Source: Actinoallomurus bryophytorum
GTDB lineage: Bacteria; Actinomycetota; Actinomycetes; Streptosporangiales; Streptosporangiaceae
NCBI RefSeq assembly: GCF_006716425.1
Contig: NZ_VFOZ01000001.1
Coordinates: 3,782,001 to 3,846,000 of the forward strand
Reading direction: 5' to 3'
Length of the DNA: 64,000 nucleotides
In this document: one piece after another, positions 32,672 to 41,882 of the stretch
How the letters are laid out: each line of letters begins with the position of its first letter
Numbering within the stretch: position 1 is the first letter of the stretch
The notes under the pieces: model-generated
Told to the model about the DNA's origin: nothing
Seen by the model: the letters and a program-made list of their open reading frames with translations, nothing else
Databases searched by the model: none
Program-made: the position numbers and the translations under genes

Positions 32672-33190
32672 TTGGCACGTCGAGACGACGAGTCATTCGT
32701 CAATTTTGTGACGGAGCGGGGTACCGCCTTGCTCCGTACAGCGAGTCTGCTGTGCGGCGCACGGTCCGATGCGGAGGACATTCTGCAGACGGCCCTGGAA
32801 AAGGCCTATCGGCACTGGGCGAAGATCAGTACCGAGGGCAACAATCCGGAGCCGTACGTCCGCCGGATTCTGGTCAACCTGACGGTGAGCAGGGCGAGAC
32901 GCTGGCGGGTTCTGCGTGAGGTGCACATGCCGAGCCCGCCAGAGATTCCCTCGGCCTCGGAGACGGCGAACGTCGAGCTCCGTGGCGTGCTCATCGACGA
33001 GTTGCGTCGTCTCGGTCCGCGCCAGCGGGCCGTCCTGGTCCTCCGTTACTGGGAGGACATGTCCGAAGCCGACACCGCGAAAATGCTCGGCTGTTCGGTC
33101 GGCACAGTGAAAAGTCAGGCCGCGCGGGGGCTCGCGCGGCTGCGTGAGCGGATGGGTCCATCCGCTCACCCGGCATCGTCAAGGGGGTGA
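32672..33190 (+). CDS. SigE-family ECF RNA polymerase sigma factor
   Basis: About 172 residues from TTG 32672, chosen because relatives start MxRRDDEF and GGACGGAG is just upstream; an in-frame GTG at 32588 overlapping the previous stop is the alternative (200 residues). Region 2: FVTERGTALLRTASLLCGAR and DAEDILQTALEKAYRHW; region 4: LGPRQRAVLVLRYWEDMSEA and DTAKMLGCSVGTVKSQAARG with the HTH. Directs RNA polymerase to stress or envelope genes. The downstream membrane protein is the likely partner/anti-sigma. Confidence 0.85.
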   Translation: MARRDDESFVNFVTERGTALLRTASLLCGARSDAEDILQTALEKAYRHWAKISTEGNNPEPYVRRILVNLTVSRARRWRVLREVHMPSPPEIPSASETANVELRGVLIDELRRLGPRQRAVLVLRYWEDMSEADTAKMLGCSVGTVKSQAARGLARLRERMGPSAHPASSRG

Positions 33191-33193
33191 ACC

Positions 33194-33928
33194 ATGGATC
33201 TGGAGAATGAGCTTCGGCAGGCCATGGCGGAGCATGTCACGGAGATGTCGGCCCCGCGGACGCTCGCGTCGGAGGCCAAGCGACGCCATCACCGTACGGT
33301 GCGGCGCCGGGCGTCATTCGCGGTCGGCGCGGCAGGTGTGATCGCCGCGGTCGCGATGATCCCCGCCTATCAGTCGATCCACTCCCAGACCGTCGGTGCG
33401 GACGGTCCGGGGGGCAAGAAGCAGGATCAACACGCCACCGGCACGCAGTCAGTGGTGCCGTCGCCGACGATCGGCGACCGCTCGGGCTCGCCCTCCAACG
33501 GACCCAAGGGTTCACGCTCACCGGCGAAGCCGAAGCACTCGCCCGGTTCGCAGGGGCCCGACCTTGGCATCGCCAAGTCGCTGCTCGGTTACCTTCCCCA
33601 AGGCCTCATCCCGAGCAAGCCCTGCGGCACGGCGCAAGCCGGCTCGAAGGAGACCACGACCTGCCGCTGGAACGGCCCAGGAGGATGGGTCGAGGTGCGC
33701 CTCATCCACGCCAGTGGCCTGAAGACCCCGGCCGACCTCAAACTGGCTCCGCCGCTGGCCAAGCACGACACCGTGCACGGCCACCCGGCGCTGCGCAGCG
33801 ACGGTGGTCCGGCGCTTCCCAGCCAGGTCATGTGGATCGAACGCAAGGGTCTCGGTGTCTGGGTGGAGGTCAGCCCGTCGCTGGGCAGCAGCCTCACCCA
33901 CGTCGCGGACGGCGTGAACGTCACCTGA
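33194..33928 (+). CDS. membrane-anchored protein, probable partner of the ECF sigma factor
   Basis: 244 residues, three bases after the sigma gene's stop. Cytosolic N-terminus of about 45 residues (MDLENELRQAMAEHVTEMSA then a basic run), one membrane helix (ASFAVGAAGVIAAVAMIPAY), a Ser/Pro/Gly-rich linker and an outside domain with two cysteines (SKPCGTAQAG, TTCRWNG). Topology fits an anti-sigma factor, but no zinc HxxxCxxC motif is present, so that role is inferred from position. Confidence 0.7.
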   Translation: MDLENELRQAMAEHVTEMSAPRTLASEAKRRHHRTVRRRASFAVGAAGVIAAVAMIPAYQSIHSQTVGADGPGGKKQDQHATGTQSVVPSPTIGDRSGSPSNGPKGSRSPAKPKHSPGSQGPDLGIAKSLLGYLPQGLIPSKPCGTAQAGSKETTTCRWNGPGGWVEVRLIHASGLKTPADLKLAPPLAKHDTVHGHPALRSDGGPALPSQVMWIERKGLGVWVEVSPSLGSSLTHVADGVNVT

Positions 33929-33929
33929 G

Positions 33930-34018
33930 GGGTGCCGGGACGCACCGCCCTCCCCGGCGTCCCGGCACCCGCCCCTCAGGCGTGGAAAAGGCCGCCCCGG
34001 CATGCGGGGCGGCCTTTT
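33930..34018 (+). terminator. double terminator after the sigma operon
   Basis: GGGTGCCGGGACG (33930-33942) pairs with CGTCCCGGCACCC (33958-33970). A second stem AAAAGGCCGCCCC (33986-33998) pairs with GGGGCGGCCTTTT (34006-34018), symmetric and usable from both strands. Confidence 0.85.
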
Positions 34019-34026
34019 CGCGCTTA

Positions 34027-34537
34027 GAGCCTGTCTCGGATGTACCACCGTCCCACCGCGCGGCGCCCGCCACAGACGGAGGGACAGGCCTTGGGCCTAC
34101 CTCGAAGTCCCCGGTCTGGGCCGCGCCCGTCGTGGGGTCCGTCCGCGTGGGGCTGATCCGCGTGGGGCTGATCCGCGTGGGGCTGATCCGCGTGGGGCTG
34201 ATCCGCGTGGGGCTGATCCGCGTGGGGCTGATCCGCGTGGGGCTGATCCGCGTGGAGCGCACCCGCGTGGAGCCCACCCGCGTGGAGCCCACCCGCGTGG
34301 AGCCCACCCGCGTGGAGCCCACCCGCGTGGAGCCCACCCGCGTGGAGCCCACCCGCGTGGAGCCCACCCGCGTGGAGCCCACCCGCGTGGAGCCCACCCG
34401 CCCGGGGGTGCCATCCCACTCTCATTGTCCAGCGGGAACAGCGGCGGGCGGAAGTAGAGCGGGGTTCTGTGGATAACCCCGTGGGGCGCCGCTCAGGCGA
34501 CGCCCCACGGCAACAGCATGACTATGAGACAGACATC
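34027..34537. repeat. dispersed intergenic element, copy B (15-bp tandem core)
   Basis: Starts with CTGTCTCGG and CTCGAAGTCCCCGGTCTGGG, then 17 units of 15 bases (34146-34400): seven GTGGGGCTGATCCGC, one variant, nine GTGGAGCCCACCCGC. A conserved block 34404-34478 follows (about 90 percent identical to 20701-20776) with TGTGGATAA at 34468-34476, ending ATGAGACAGACATCAG. Because 15 is a multiple of three, all frames stay open; no start with ribosome site supports a protein. Confidence 0.8.
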
Positions 34538-34543
34538 AGATCG

Positions 34544-35746
34544 TCAGTGGGCCTCGGAGAGCAGCTTGGCCACCCGGCCGACGCCCTCGGCCAGGTCCTC
34601 GTCGCCGAGGGCGTAGGACAGCCGGAAGTAGCCGGGCGTGCCGAACGCCTCGCCGGGGACCAGGGCGACCTCGGCCTCCTCCAGGATCAGCGCGGCGAGT
34701 TCCACGGAAGTCTGCGGGCGCTTTCCGCGGATCTCCTTGCCGAGCAGCTCCTTGACCGACGGGTAGGCGTAGAACGCGCCCTCCGGCTCCGGGCACAGCA
34801 CCCCGGGGATGTCGTTCAGCAGCCGGACCATGGTCTGCCGGCGCCGGTCGAACGCCTCGCGCATGCGGGCGACGGCCGACAGGTCGCCGCTGACCGCGGC
34901 CAGCGCCGCCGCCTGTGAGACGTTCGCGACGTTGGAGGTGGCATGTGACTGGAGGTTCGCCGCGGCCTTGACGACGTCCTTGGGGCCGATCATCCAGCCG
35001 ACGCGCCAGCCCGTCATCGCGTACGTCTTGGCCACCCCGTTGAGGATGAGCGTGCGGTCGGCCAGCTCCGGGACGACCACGGGCATCGAGGAGAACTCCG
35101 CGTCGCCGTACACCAGGTGCTCATAGATCTCGTCCGTGACGACCCACAGGCCGTGCTCGGCGGCCCAGCGGCCGATCTCGGCGACCTGCTCGCGGCTGTA
35201 GACGGCACCGGTCGGGTTGGAGGGCGAGACGAACAGCAGGACCTTCGTACGGTCCGTACGCGCCGCCTCGAGCTGGTCCACGGTGACGAGGTAGCCGGTC
35301 GTCTCGTCGGCCACGACGTCGACCGGGACGCCGCCGGCCAGCTTGATCGACTCGGGGTACGTCGTCCAGTACGGCGTCGGCACGAGCACCTCGTCGCCCG
35401 GGTCGAGCAGCGCCGCGAACCCTTCGTACACCGCCTGCTTGCCGCCATTGGTGATGAGCACCTGGGACGCCTCGGCCTCGAACCCCGAATCGCGCAGGGT
35501 CTTCTCCGCGACCGCGGCCCTGAGTTCGGGCAGGCCGCCGGCCGGGGTGTACTTGTGGAAGCGGGGCGTACGGCACGCCTCGACGGCGGCCTCGACGATG
35601 TAGTCAGGGGTCGGGAAGTCCGGCTCGCCGGCGCCGAATCCGATGACGGGCCGTCCCGCGGCCTTCAGCGCCTTCGCCTTGGCGTCCACGGCCAGAGTCG
35701 CGGATTCGGAGATCGCGGCGATCCGAGCGGAGATTCGAGTGCTCAT
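34544..35746 (-). CDS. class I/II PLP-dependent aminotransferase (aspartate aminotransferase type)
   Basis: Transfers amino groups, most likely aspartate to 2-oxoglutarate. 400 residues from ATG 35746. Features: [74 protein letters not shown], and the PLP-lysine block [16 protein letters not shown] near residue 237, then R in YFRLSYAL. Length and motif set match AspC of actinomycetes next to secE/nusG. Exact amino-acid preference not certain. Upstream reading to 35770 is possible but weaker. Confidence 0.92.
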   Translation of the reverse strand: MSTRISARIAAISESATLAVDAKAKALKAAGRPVIGFGAGEPDFPTPDYIVEAAVEACRTPRFHKYTPAGGLPELRAAVAEKTLRDSGFEAEASQVLITNGGKQAVYEGFAALLDPGDEVLVPTPYWTTYPESIKLAGGVPVDVVADETTGYLVTVDQLEAARTDRTKVLLFVSPSNPTGAVYSREQVAEIGRWAAEHGLWVVTDEIYEHLVYGDAEFSSMPVVVPELADRTLILNGVAKTYAMTGWRVGWMIGPKDVVKAAANLQSHATSNVANVSQAAALAAVSGDLSAVARMREAFDRRRQTMVRLLNDIPGVLCPEPEGAFYAYPSVKELLGKEIRGKRPQTSVELAALILEEAEVALVPGEAFGTPGYFRLSYALGDEDLAEGVGRVAKLLSEAH

Positions 35747-35922
35747 GGACACCATCGTCGCAGAAGCCACGGGGGGATCTCAGCCGGATATAGGCTGGGC
35801 GCGGACCGAACCGGACGCGCGTGTGGCGTTTGGTTCGACGCAGGGGTGGTTTGACACGTAGACTGCAGCACTTAGTGACGTCGCCCATGGCTTTCGCACG
35901 CCATGAAGCGGCGTTACGGCGA

Positions 35923-35996
35923 AGGGCAGTAGCTCAATTGGCCAGAGTCCCGGTCTCCAAAACCGGTGGTTGGGGGTTCGAGTCCCTCCTGCCCTG
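35923..35996 (+). tRNA. tRNA-Trp (anticodon CCA)
   Basis: 74-nt cloverleaf: acceptor AGGGCAG/CTGCCCT, anticodon stem CCGGT/ACCGG with loop CTCCAAA, T arm GGGGGTTCGAGTCCCTC, discriminator G. Standard position just upstream of secE-nusG in actinomycetes. Confidence 0.95.
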
Positions 35997-36095
35997 CGGA
36001 ATGCGGTTCGCGTACACATGAAGTACGCGGGCAAGTGATGCGCACGCCCACAGCGGAGTTTGCGACACGACCGACGAGGGGATGCGTCGACATCG

Positions 36096-36338
36096 ATGGC
36101 GACTGAGACGCGCGGCGAGGCCGCGGCCAAGGACAAGGGGAAGCCCGGCAAGAAGCGGACTTCGCCTCTCCTGTTCTACCGTCAGGTGGTCGCCGAGCTT
36201 CGCAAGGTCATCTGGCCGACGCGCCACGAGCTTGTCACGTACACGACCGTTTCGTTGATCTTCGTGGTCATTGTGGTGGCGATCGTGTTCGGTCTCGACA
36301 ACCTGTTCTCGTGGCTGGTCCTCAAGCTGTTCGGCTGA
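36096..36338 (+). CDS. secE: preprotein translocase subunit SecE
   Basis: 80 residues from ATG 36096. Cytosolic charged N-terminus ([20 protein letters not shown]) and the amphipathic motif [20 protein letters not shown] followed by one membrane helix ([18 protein letters not shown]). Part of SecYEG. The short single-span actinobacterial form. First of secE-nusG-rplK-rplA. Confidence 0.95.
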   Translation: MATETRGEAAAKDKGKPGKKRTSPLLFYRQVVAELRKVIWPTRHELVTYTTVSLIFVVIVVAIVFGLDNLFSWLVLKLFG

Positions 36339-36391
36339 TCGCGCAGCTCGCACCGCCCGGCAACAACCCACGAACGAGAGAAAGAGTGATC

Positions 36392-37153
36392 GTGTCCGAG
36401 TCCCCAGAGCTCCACGACGAGGCCGTCAAGGAGGCCGAGTCCGTGGAGGCGGCGGCTACGACCGAGGATGAGCAAGTCACCGCGGAGTCCGCGGAGACGC
36501 CGGAAGGCGACTCATCGGAGGACGCCGCCGCCGAGACACCGGACGAGGCTCCTGAGGAGGAGCCGTCCGACCCGCTCGGCGACTTCATGACCCAGCTCCG
36601 GCTGCTGCCGGGCGAGTGGTACGTCGTTCACTCCTACGCGGGTTACGAAAACCGCGTCAAGACCAACATCGAGCAGCGCACCCAGTCGCTCAACATGGAG
36701 GACTTCATCTTCCAGGTCGAGGTGCCGCAGCACGAGGTCACCGAGGTCAAGGGCGGCAAGCGCCAGAAGGTCAGCGAAAAGGTCCTGCCGGGCTACATCC
36801 TGGTCCGCATGGATCTCACCGACGAGTCCTGGGCCGCGGTCCGCAACACGCCGGGCGTCACCGGCTTCGTGGGACTTTCCAACACGCCTTCGCCGTTGCA
36901 CCTCAGTGAGGTCGCCACTCTGCTGGCGCCCGAGCCGGAGGAGCAGGCCAAGGCCAAGGAGAGCGCCAAGAGCGCGGCCACCGTGGACTTCGAGGTCGGC
37001 GAGTCCGTCACCGTCATGGACGGCCCGTTCGCCACGCTGCCCGCGACGGTCAACGAGATCAACGCCGAGGCGCAGAAGCTCAAGGTGCTGGTTTCGATCT
37101 TCGGTCGCGAGACCCCGGTCGAGCTGTCGTTCAACCAGGTCTCCAAAATCTGA
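36392..37153 (+). CDS. nusG: transcription termination/antitermination factor NusG
   Basis: About 253 residues from GTG 36392 with AGAAAGAG upstream (GTG 36386 would add two). A long acidic N-terminal extension of about 65 residues ([20 protein letters not shown]...) precedes the NGN domain [20 protein letters not shown] ... [20 protein letters not shown]; the KOW domain [20 protein letters not shown] and [19 protein letters not shown] close it. Binds RNA polymerase and links to Rho and ribosome. Confidence 0.95.
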   Translation: MSESPELHDEAVKEAESVEAAATTEDEQVTAESAETPEGDSSEDAAAETPDEAPEEEPSDPLGDFMTQLRLLPGEWYVVHSYAGYENRVKTNIEQRTQSLNMEDFIFQVEVPQHEVTEVKGGKRQKVSEKVLPGYILVRMDLTDESWAAVRNTPGVTGFVGLSNTPSPLHLSEVATLLAPEPEEQAKAKESAKSAATVDFEVGESVTVMDGPFATLPATVNEINAEAQKLKVLVSIFGRETPVELSFNQVSKI

Positions 37154-37278
37154 ATACGTCCCCCGCGTGAGCGGGGGAGCCAGTGGTCCCAACGCGACGG
37201 CCTACGTTCCAGCCGTCGCGTTGCCCGCGTCATAGCGGGAGTCGGGACCAAAGCCACACAGGAACGAAGGGGTGAGGC

Positions 37279-37713
37279 ATGCCTCCCAGGAAGAAGAAGC
37301 TCTCCGCGGTCGTCAAGGTCCAGCTGCAGGCCGGACAGGCGACGCCCGCGCCGCCCGTCGGTACCGCGCTCGGCCCGCACGGCGTCAACATCATGGACTT
37401 CTGCAAGCAGTACAACGCTGCCACGGAGTCCCAGCGCGGCAACGTCATCCCCGTAGAGATCAGCATCTACGAGGACCGCACGTTCACCTTCATCACCAAG
37501 ACCCCGCCGGCCGCGCAGCTCATCAAGAAGGCCGCCGGCGTCGACAAGGGCAGCGGCGAGCCGCACAAGAACAAGGTCGGCAGCATCAGCCGCGACCAGC
37601 TTCGCACCATCGCCCAGACGAAGATGCCCGACCTCAACGCCGGCTCGATCGAGCAGGCCGAGAAGATCATCGCCGGTACGGCCCGTTCCATGGGCATCAA
37701 CGTCTCCGGCTGA
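37279..37713 (+). CDS. rplK: 50S ribosomal protein L11
   Basis: 144 residues, ATG preceded by AAGGGGTGAGGC. Reads [20 protein letters not shown] and [20 protein letters not shown], the proline-rich thiostrepton-site domain, then the RNA-binding C-terminal domain with [20 protein letters not shown]-like block. Binds the GTPase-associated region of 23S rRNA. Confidence 0.97.
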   Translation: MPPRKKKLSAVVKVQLQAGQATPAPPVGTALGPHGVNIMDFCKQYNAATESQRGNVIPVEISIYEDRTFTFITKTPPAAQLIKKAAGVDKGSGEPHKNKVGSISRDQLRTIAQTKMPDLNAGSIEQAEKIIAGTARSMGINVSG

Positions 37714-37777
37714 TTTCCCTTTCCGTGGGAGGGCCATGCGCGGCCCGGACCACGCACTCCATACGAGGAGATCTGAC

Positions 37778-38500
37778 ATGAAGCGCAGTAAGGCGTACCG
37801 CAACGCCGACGAAAAGATCGACAAGGACGCCCTGTACAGCCCGGTCGACGCCGTGAAGCTGGCCAAGGAGACCTCGCCCGCCAAGTTCGACGCGACCGTC
37901 GAGGTCGGCTTCCGGCTCGGCGTGGACCCGCGCAAGGCGGACCAGATGGTCCGTGGCACCGTCAACCTGCCGCACGGCACGGGTAAGACGGCACGCGTGC
38001 TGGTCATCGCCGGTGGCGCGAAGGCGGACGAGGCCCGCGAGGCCGGCGCCGACTTCGTCGGTACGGACGACATGATCGAGCGGATCCAGGGCGGTTTCCT
38101 GGACTTCGACGCGGTCGTCGCCACGCCGGACATGATGGGCAAGGTCGGCCGCCTGGGCCGCGTGCTCGGCCCGCGCGGTCTCATGCCGAACCCGAAGACC
38201 GGCACGGTCACCACCGACGTGGCCAAGGCGGTCTCCGAGATCAAGGGCGGCAAGATCGAGTTCCGTGTCGACAAGCACGGCAACCTTCACTTCATCATCG
38301 GCAAGACGTCCTTCGGCGAGCAGCAGCTCGTGGAGAACTACGCCGCGGCGCTCGAGGAGATCCTGCGTCTCAAGCCGTCGGCCGCCAAGGGGCGCTACAT
38401 CAAGAAGGGGACCCTGAGCACCACGATGGGCCCCGGTATCCCCCTCGACCCGAGCATCACCCGCAACCTCACCTCCGAGATGGAGAACGCTGCGGGCTGA
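37778..38500 (+). CDS. rplA: 50S ribosomal protein L1
   Basis: 240 residues from ATG 37778 with ACGAGGAG upstream. L1 blocks: [94 protein letters not shown]. Binds the 23S rRNA L1 stalk and can repress its own operon. Terminator follows at 38521. Confidence 0.97.
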   Translation: MKRSKAYRNADEKIDKDALYSPVDAVKLAKETSPAKFDATVEVGFRLGVDPRKADQMVRGTVNLPHGTGKTARVLVIAGGAKADEAREAGADFVGTDDMIERIQGGFLDFDAVVATPDMMGKVGRLGRVLGPRGLMPNPKTGTVTTDVAKAVSEIKGGKIEFRVDKHGNLHFIIGKTSFGEQQLVENYAAALEEILRLKPSAAKGRYIKKGTLSTTMGPGIPLDPSITRNLTSEMENAAG

Positions 38501-38520
38501 CGCGACATCGGTCAGTAACG

Positions 38521-38554
38521 AAAGGGGCGTCTCCCGAAGGGGAGGCGCCCCTTT
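38521..38554 (+). terminator. terminator of the secE-rplA operon
   Basis: AAAGGGGCGTCTCCC / GGGAGGCGCCCCTTT, 15-bp stem with one G-T pair and a GAAG loop; T-run TTT follows. Confidence 0.9.
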
Positions 38555-38680
38555 CGCATGCCCAAGGCAGCGAGGTTGGTCGAATCCACGGCCATGCCGA
38601 CCTGGGGACAATTACACTCTGTCGTGCCTCGGTAACGCTCATGCGCGTAGAACGCCCCCCGACAGACCTGGATGCTCCCC

Positions 38681-39514
38681 ATGCCGCAGCTCTCCGACGA
38701 CCTCACCCGCGACCCCCTCGTCCGCGCCTTCGGCGCCCTGCTCCGTGCCCACCGCGAGGCGGCCGGCCTCGGCAAGACGCATCTCGGCGACTTACTCGGC
38801 TGCACCGGCCAGTGGATCTCCATGGTCGAGAACGCCGTGAAGCCACCATCCGAGGCGTTCGCGATCGACCTCGACACGTACTTCAAGACGCCGGTGAACG
38901 ACTTCCACTGCATGTGGGAGGAGCTCAAGCGCGCCGGCAAGCATCGCCTACTGCCCGAGGGCTTCCCCGCGTTCCTCCAACTGGAGTCCGAGGCGACCTC
39001 GATACGGGAGTACGAGGCGTTGCTGGTCCCGGGCATCCTGCAGACAGAGGAGTACGCCCGAGACGTACTCAGGTCCGGACAGAAGCCCGACGCGCTGGAT
39101 CAGCTGGTCGCCTCGCGGCTGGAGCGCCGGGCGATGTTGGAGCGTGAGGATCCACCGCGGGTGTGGCTACTGATCGACGAGACAGTCATACGCCGCAACA
39201 TCGGGTCTGGAACGACCATGCGTCATCAGCTGGAGACTCTCATAGTCGTTGGAGAGCGGCCCAACGTCACCGTCCAGGTGGTCCCGAGTGAGGCGGGCTC
39301 TCATCCGGGGCTCGAGGGTTCGTTCACCATCTTGTCGTTCGCTGGTGTCACCCCGGACGTGGGATACATCGAAGGCGCCGGAGGCCACGGGATCCTCGTG
39401 GAGAAGGTCGACCGGGTCCTGGCTCTCGAAGTACGATACGACCTCATTCGTGCCGCTGCGTTGCCAGAGTCAGAGTCGCTGAAGCTGCTCGCATCGGTAA
39501 TGGAGGCATCATGA
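38681..39514 (+). CDS. XRE-family regulator with DUF5753 (Scr1-type)
   Basis: About 277 residues from ATG 38681 (ATG 38672 also possible). N-terminal XRE helix-turn-helix (LRAHREAAGLGKTHLGDLLG then CTGQWISMVENAVKPPSEAF) near residues 20-65; C-terminal DUF5753 with IREYEALLVPGILQTEEYAR, RVWLLIDETVIRRNIGSGTT and VQVVPSEAGSHPGLEGSFTI. Actinomycete regulators of this type pair with DUF397 genes; here the stop overlaps the DUF397 start (ATGA). It lies between rplA and the lipoprotein array, so it interrupts the ribosomal cluster. Confidence 0.88.
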   Translation: MPQLSDDLTRDPLVRAFGALLRAHREAAGLGKTHLGDLLGCTGQWISMVENAVKPPSEAFAIDLDTYFKTPVNDFHCMWEELKRAGKHRLLPEGFPAFLQLESEATSIREYEALLVPGILQTEEYARDVLRSGQKPDALDQLVASRLERRAMLEREDPPRVWLLIDETVIRRNIGSGTTMRHQLETLIVVGERPNVTVQVVPSEAGSHPGLEGSFTILSFAGVTPDVGYIEGAGGHGILVEKVDRVLALEVRYDLIRAAALPESESLKLLASVMEAS

Positions 39515-39615
39515 GCGCGGATCTTTCAGCTCCCACCTGGCACAAGAGCAGCCACAGCGGTGGCAACACCGGGGACTGTGTGGAAATCAGCCTTGTGACC
39601 TCGCGAGACTCCTAA
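39511..39615 (+). CDS. truncated DUF397 protein
   Basis: 34 residues: MSADLSAPTWHKSSHSGGNT then GDCVEISLVTSRDS and a TAA. The WxKSSxSGGNxxxCVEI pattern is that of DUF397, which normally runs about 60-70 residues and continues after RDS with KxPDGPxL. The DNA after the stop (CTAAAAACGGGCC, CCCGTCCTA) resembles that continuation, so a base change probably created the stop. Start overlaps the DUF5753 gene stop. Likely non-functional or shortened. Confidence 0.65.
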   Translation: MSADLSAPTWHKSSHSGGNTGDCVEISLVTSRDS

Positions 39616-39798
39616 AAACGGGCCTACCCCGTCCTACCCCTTGTACGACCTTGGGAGCATAAGGCGGCCTGGCTTTTGGTCCCTGTGGGGGATGTTCCCC
39701 GGATCAAAGGGGAGAAGACTCGTAATTGGCCGGACATATTGCCGCAAGCGGACCGAGATCCGCGGGCAGTAGCCATACGCGAGACGCAGGAGGAATCA

Positions 39799-40641
39799 AT
39801 GGTTCGTCGATACGCCGTCGGTACGGCGGCGGGAGCCGCACTCATCGTCTCCCTCGCCGGATGTCAGAACGACGCGGGTGACGGTAAACAGAGCGACGCC
39901 AAGGTCCCTGCCGCGCAGGCCATCTCCCTGGCGTCCCAGAAGACGGCCACCATCGACTCGTACAAGGTCGCCGTCACGGCCGGCAGCACCGGCCAGGCGA
40001 CCGGCAAGCTTCACGGCACGATCCAGATCCGCCTCAAGCCGGACCTGGCGGCCACCGGCTCGCTCGACTCGGCCAGCATCATGGGCCAGACGGTTCCGGG
40101 CGGCGAGCGTGCGATCCTTCTCGGCGACTCCTTCTACGCCAAGGTGCCGCAGCAGCTTTCGCAGTTCACCGGCGGCAAGCCCTGGGTGAAGTTCTCGATC
40201 TCCCAGGCCAGTCAGCAGTCCGGCGTCAACCTCGACAGCATCATCAAGCGGGCCAACCCGGCCGAGCAGACGAAGATCTTCACCGGCTCCAAGGACGCCC
40301 GCCGGGTCGGTACCGAGAGCATCGACGGTGTGAAGACCACGCACTACGCGGGCACGCTGACGCCCGAGGAGGCGGGCAAGCTCGACCCGAAGGCCAAGCA
40401 GGCGTTCAAGCAGTTCTACCAGCGGTCCGGCGCCAACAAGGTGACGTTCGACCTGTGGGTGGGCAAGGACAGCCTGCCGCGCAAGCTCGTCACCAAGGTC
40501 GCGGCCGACAAGGGGACGGCGTCCTCAACGATGATCTTCAGCGACTACAACAAGTCGTTCTCGGTGAGCGCGCCCCCGGCGAGCGAGGTGGCCGACGGCA
40601 ACCAGCTGAAGAACGCTTTCGGCGGGCAGTCCCACCCCTAG
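39799..40641 (+). CDS. LppX/LprAFG-type lipoprotein 1
   Basis: 280 residues from ATG 39799, preceded by CAGGAGG. Lipoprotein signal peptide MVRRYAVGTAAGAALIVSLA with lipobox LAGC. The mature part follows the LppX/LprG pattern: ATIDSYKVAVTAGSTGQATG, AILLGDSFYAKVPQQLSQF, GKPWVKFSISQASQQSG and VTFDLWVGKDSLPRKLVTKV. Relatives are membrane-anchored half-barrel proteins that carry lipids. First of four paralogues in a row. Confidence 0.85.
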   Translation: MVRRYAVGTAAGAALIVSLAGCQNDAGDGKQSDAKVPAAQAISLASQKTATIDSYKVAVTAGSTGQATGKLHGTIQIRLKPDLAATGSLDSASIMGQTVPGGERAILLGDSFYAKVPQQLSQFTGGKPWVKFSISQASQQSGVNLDSIIKRANPAEQTKIFTGSKDARRVGTESIDGVKTTHYAGTLTPEEAGKLDPKAKQAFKQFYQRSGANKVTFDLWVGKDSLPRKLVTKVAADKGTASSTMIFSDYNKSFSVSAPPASEVADGNQLKNAFGGQSHP

Positions 40642-40680
40642 GCAATGAGCTGACCAGGCATTTCCTGGTCCGGCAAACGC

Positions 40681-40704
40681 GTCCCGTGACCTATGTCACG
40701 GGAC
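40681..40704 (+). terminator. terminator between lipoprotein genes 1 and 2
   Basis: Perfect 10-bp stem GTCCCGTGAC / GTCACGGGAC with CTAT loop, then GCTCTGTTTG. Confidence 0.8.
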
Positions 40705-40814
40705 GCTCTGTTTGAAGGGCTCTTGTTTAGGTATTGAACCGAACACGCTAAGGAACGACCTAAAAACAAAAAAGCTCCGCCGGAGTCACGACCTCAACTT
40801 GGAGGAAACTCGTT

Positions 40815-41705
40815 ATGACAGCAAGGGCTGGTCGATACGTCGCAGGCGCCGCCGCAGGGCTGGCGCTCACGGTATCGCTCACCGGTTGCAAGGCGGACGA
40901 GGGCAAGAGCAAGGCGGCCGGGGACGGCAAGGGCGTGCACCTCACGGCGGCGCAGGCGGCACTGGCCAAGGCGTCGAAGTCGACGGGTGACCTCAAGTCC
41001 TTCCGTGCGAAGCTGACCACGTCCACGGTCGTGTCCGGCAACCGGACCGACGTGAACGGTGACCTGGCGTTCCAGCTGAAGCCGAAGGCGGCGATGAAGT
41101 TCGACGTCCCCTCGATCACGACCGGGGGCAATACCACCGACGGCTTCAACGAGGTCCTCGTCGACAACATGGTCTACCTGAAGATCCCGGCTCTCGCCAA
41201 GCAGGCCGGCAAGCCGTGGGTGGGCTTCTCGCTCGACAAGCTGGGCCAGGCCACCGGTATCGACGTGAAGGCGATGGAGGACCAGGGCCACCAGGCGGAC
41301 CCCGCCCTCAACGCCAAGATGCTCACGGCCTCCAAGGACGTGCACAAGGCCGGCAAGGAGACCGTCGACGGGGTCTCCACCACTCACTACACGGGCACGA
41401 TCGTCCTCACCGACGCGCTGAACAAGCTGAGCGCGGACCAGAAGACCCAGGCGCAGAAGATCTTCGGGCAGACCGGTCTCGACAAGATGAACTTCGACAC
41501 GTGGATCGACGGGAAGCAGTTGCCGCGCAAGCTCAAGCTGGCGACGGGCCCGGACTCGAAGGTGGACTTCAACACCACCATGACGTACACCGACTTCAAC
41601 TCCCCGGTGTCGATCACGGCGCCGCCGAAGAGCCAGGTCGCGGACGGCATGAAGCTCAAGGGCGCCCCCACCAGCATGCCCAGCCCCAGCAGCACCCCCA
41701 GCTGA
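40815..41705 (+). CDS. LppX/LprAFG-type lipoprotein 2
   Basis: 296 residues. Signal peptide MTARAGRYVAGAAAGLALTV with lipobox LTGC. Mature domain shares blocks with gene 1: LKSFRAKLTTSTVVSGNRTD, VDNMVYLKIPALAKQAGKPW, GKETVDGVSTTHYTGTIVLT, NFDTWIDGKQLPRKLKLATG. Ser/Pro tail at the end. Own upstream AT-rich leader and a perfect terminator afterwards suggest separate transcription. Confidence 0.86.
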   Translation: MTARAGRYVAGAAAGLALTVSLTGCKADEGKSKAAGDGKGVHLTAAQAALAKASKSTGDLKSFRAKLTTSTVVSGNRTDVNGDLAFQLKPKAAMKFDVPSITTGGNTTDGFNEVLVDNMVYLKIPALAKQAGKPWVGFSLDKLGQATGIDVKAMEDQGHQADPALNAKMLTASKDVHKAGKETVDGVSTTHYTGTIVLTDALNKLSADQKTQAQKIFGQTGLDKMNFDTWIDGKQLPRKLKLATGPDSKVDFNTTMTYTDFNSPVSITAPPKSQVADGMKLKGAPTSMPSPSSTPS

Positions 41706-41748
41706 CCTCTCCGAAAGAGGAACGCGACCGGTCTTTCCCCGGGCGATG

Positions 41749-41782
41749 AACGCGCTTCGTGGCATATGCCACGAAGCGCGTT
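41749..41782 (+). terminator. terminator after lipoprotein gene 2
   Basis: Perfect 17-bp palindrome AACGCGCTTCGTGGCAT / ATGCCACGAAGCGCGTT followed by TTTTTT. Confidence 0.93.
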
Positions 41783-41882
41783 TTTTGGAATTCCTGCCGT
41801 GAACCGGCGAGACAACGGCCGCGTCCATAGTGCAGGGCCCGATCTCCACCGGGGTCGGCCGTGGACGGGGGAGGAACTCGTC

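Noticed and set aside
34146-34400. Possible CRISPR array
   Set aside because: Units are 15 bp, directly adjacent, without spacers; no cas genes. It is a minisatellite-like tandem array.
33685-34476. Open frames with five-residue repeats (VGLIR, VEPTR) across the tandem array
   Set aside because: The 15-base period keeps every frame open on both strands; there is no ribosome site or consistent start, so no repeat protein is called.
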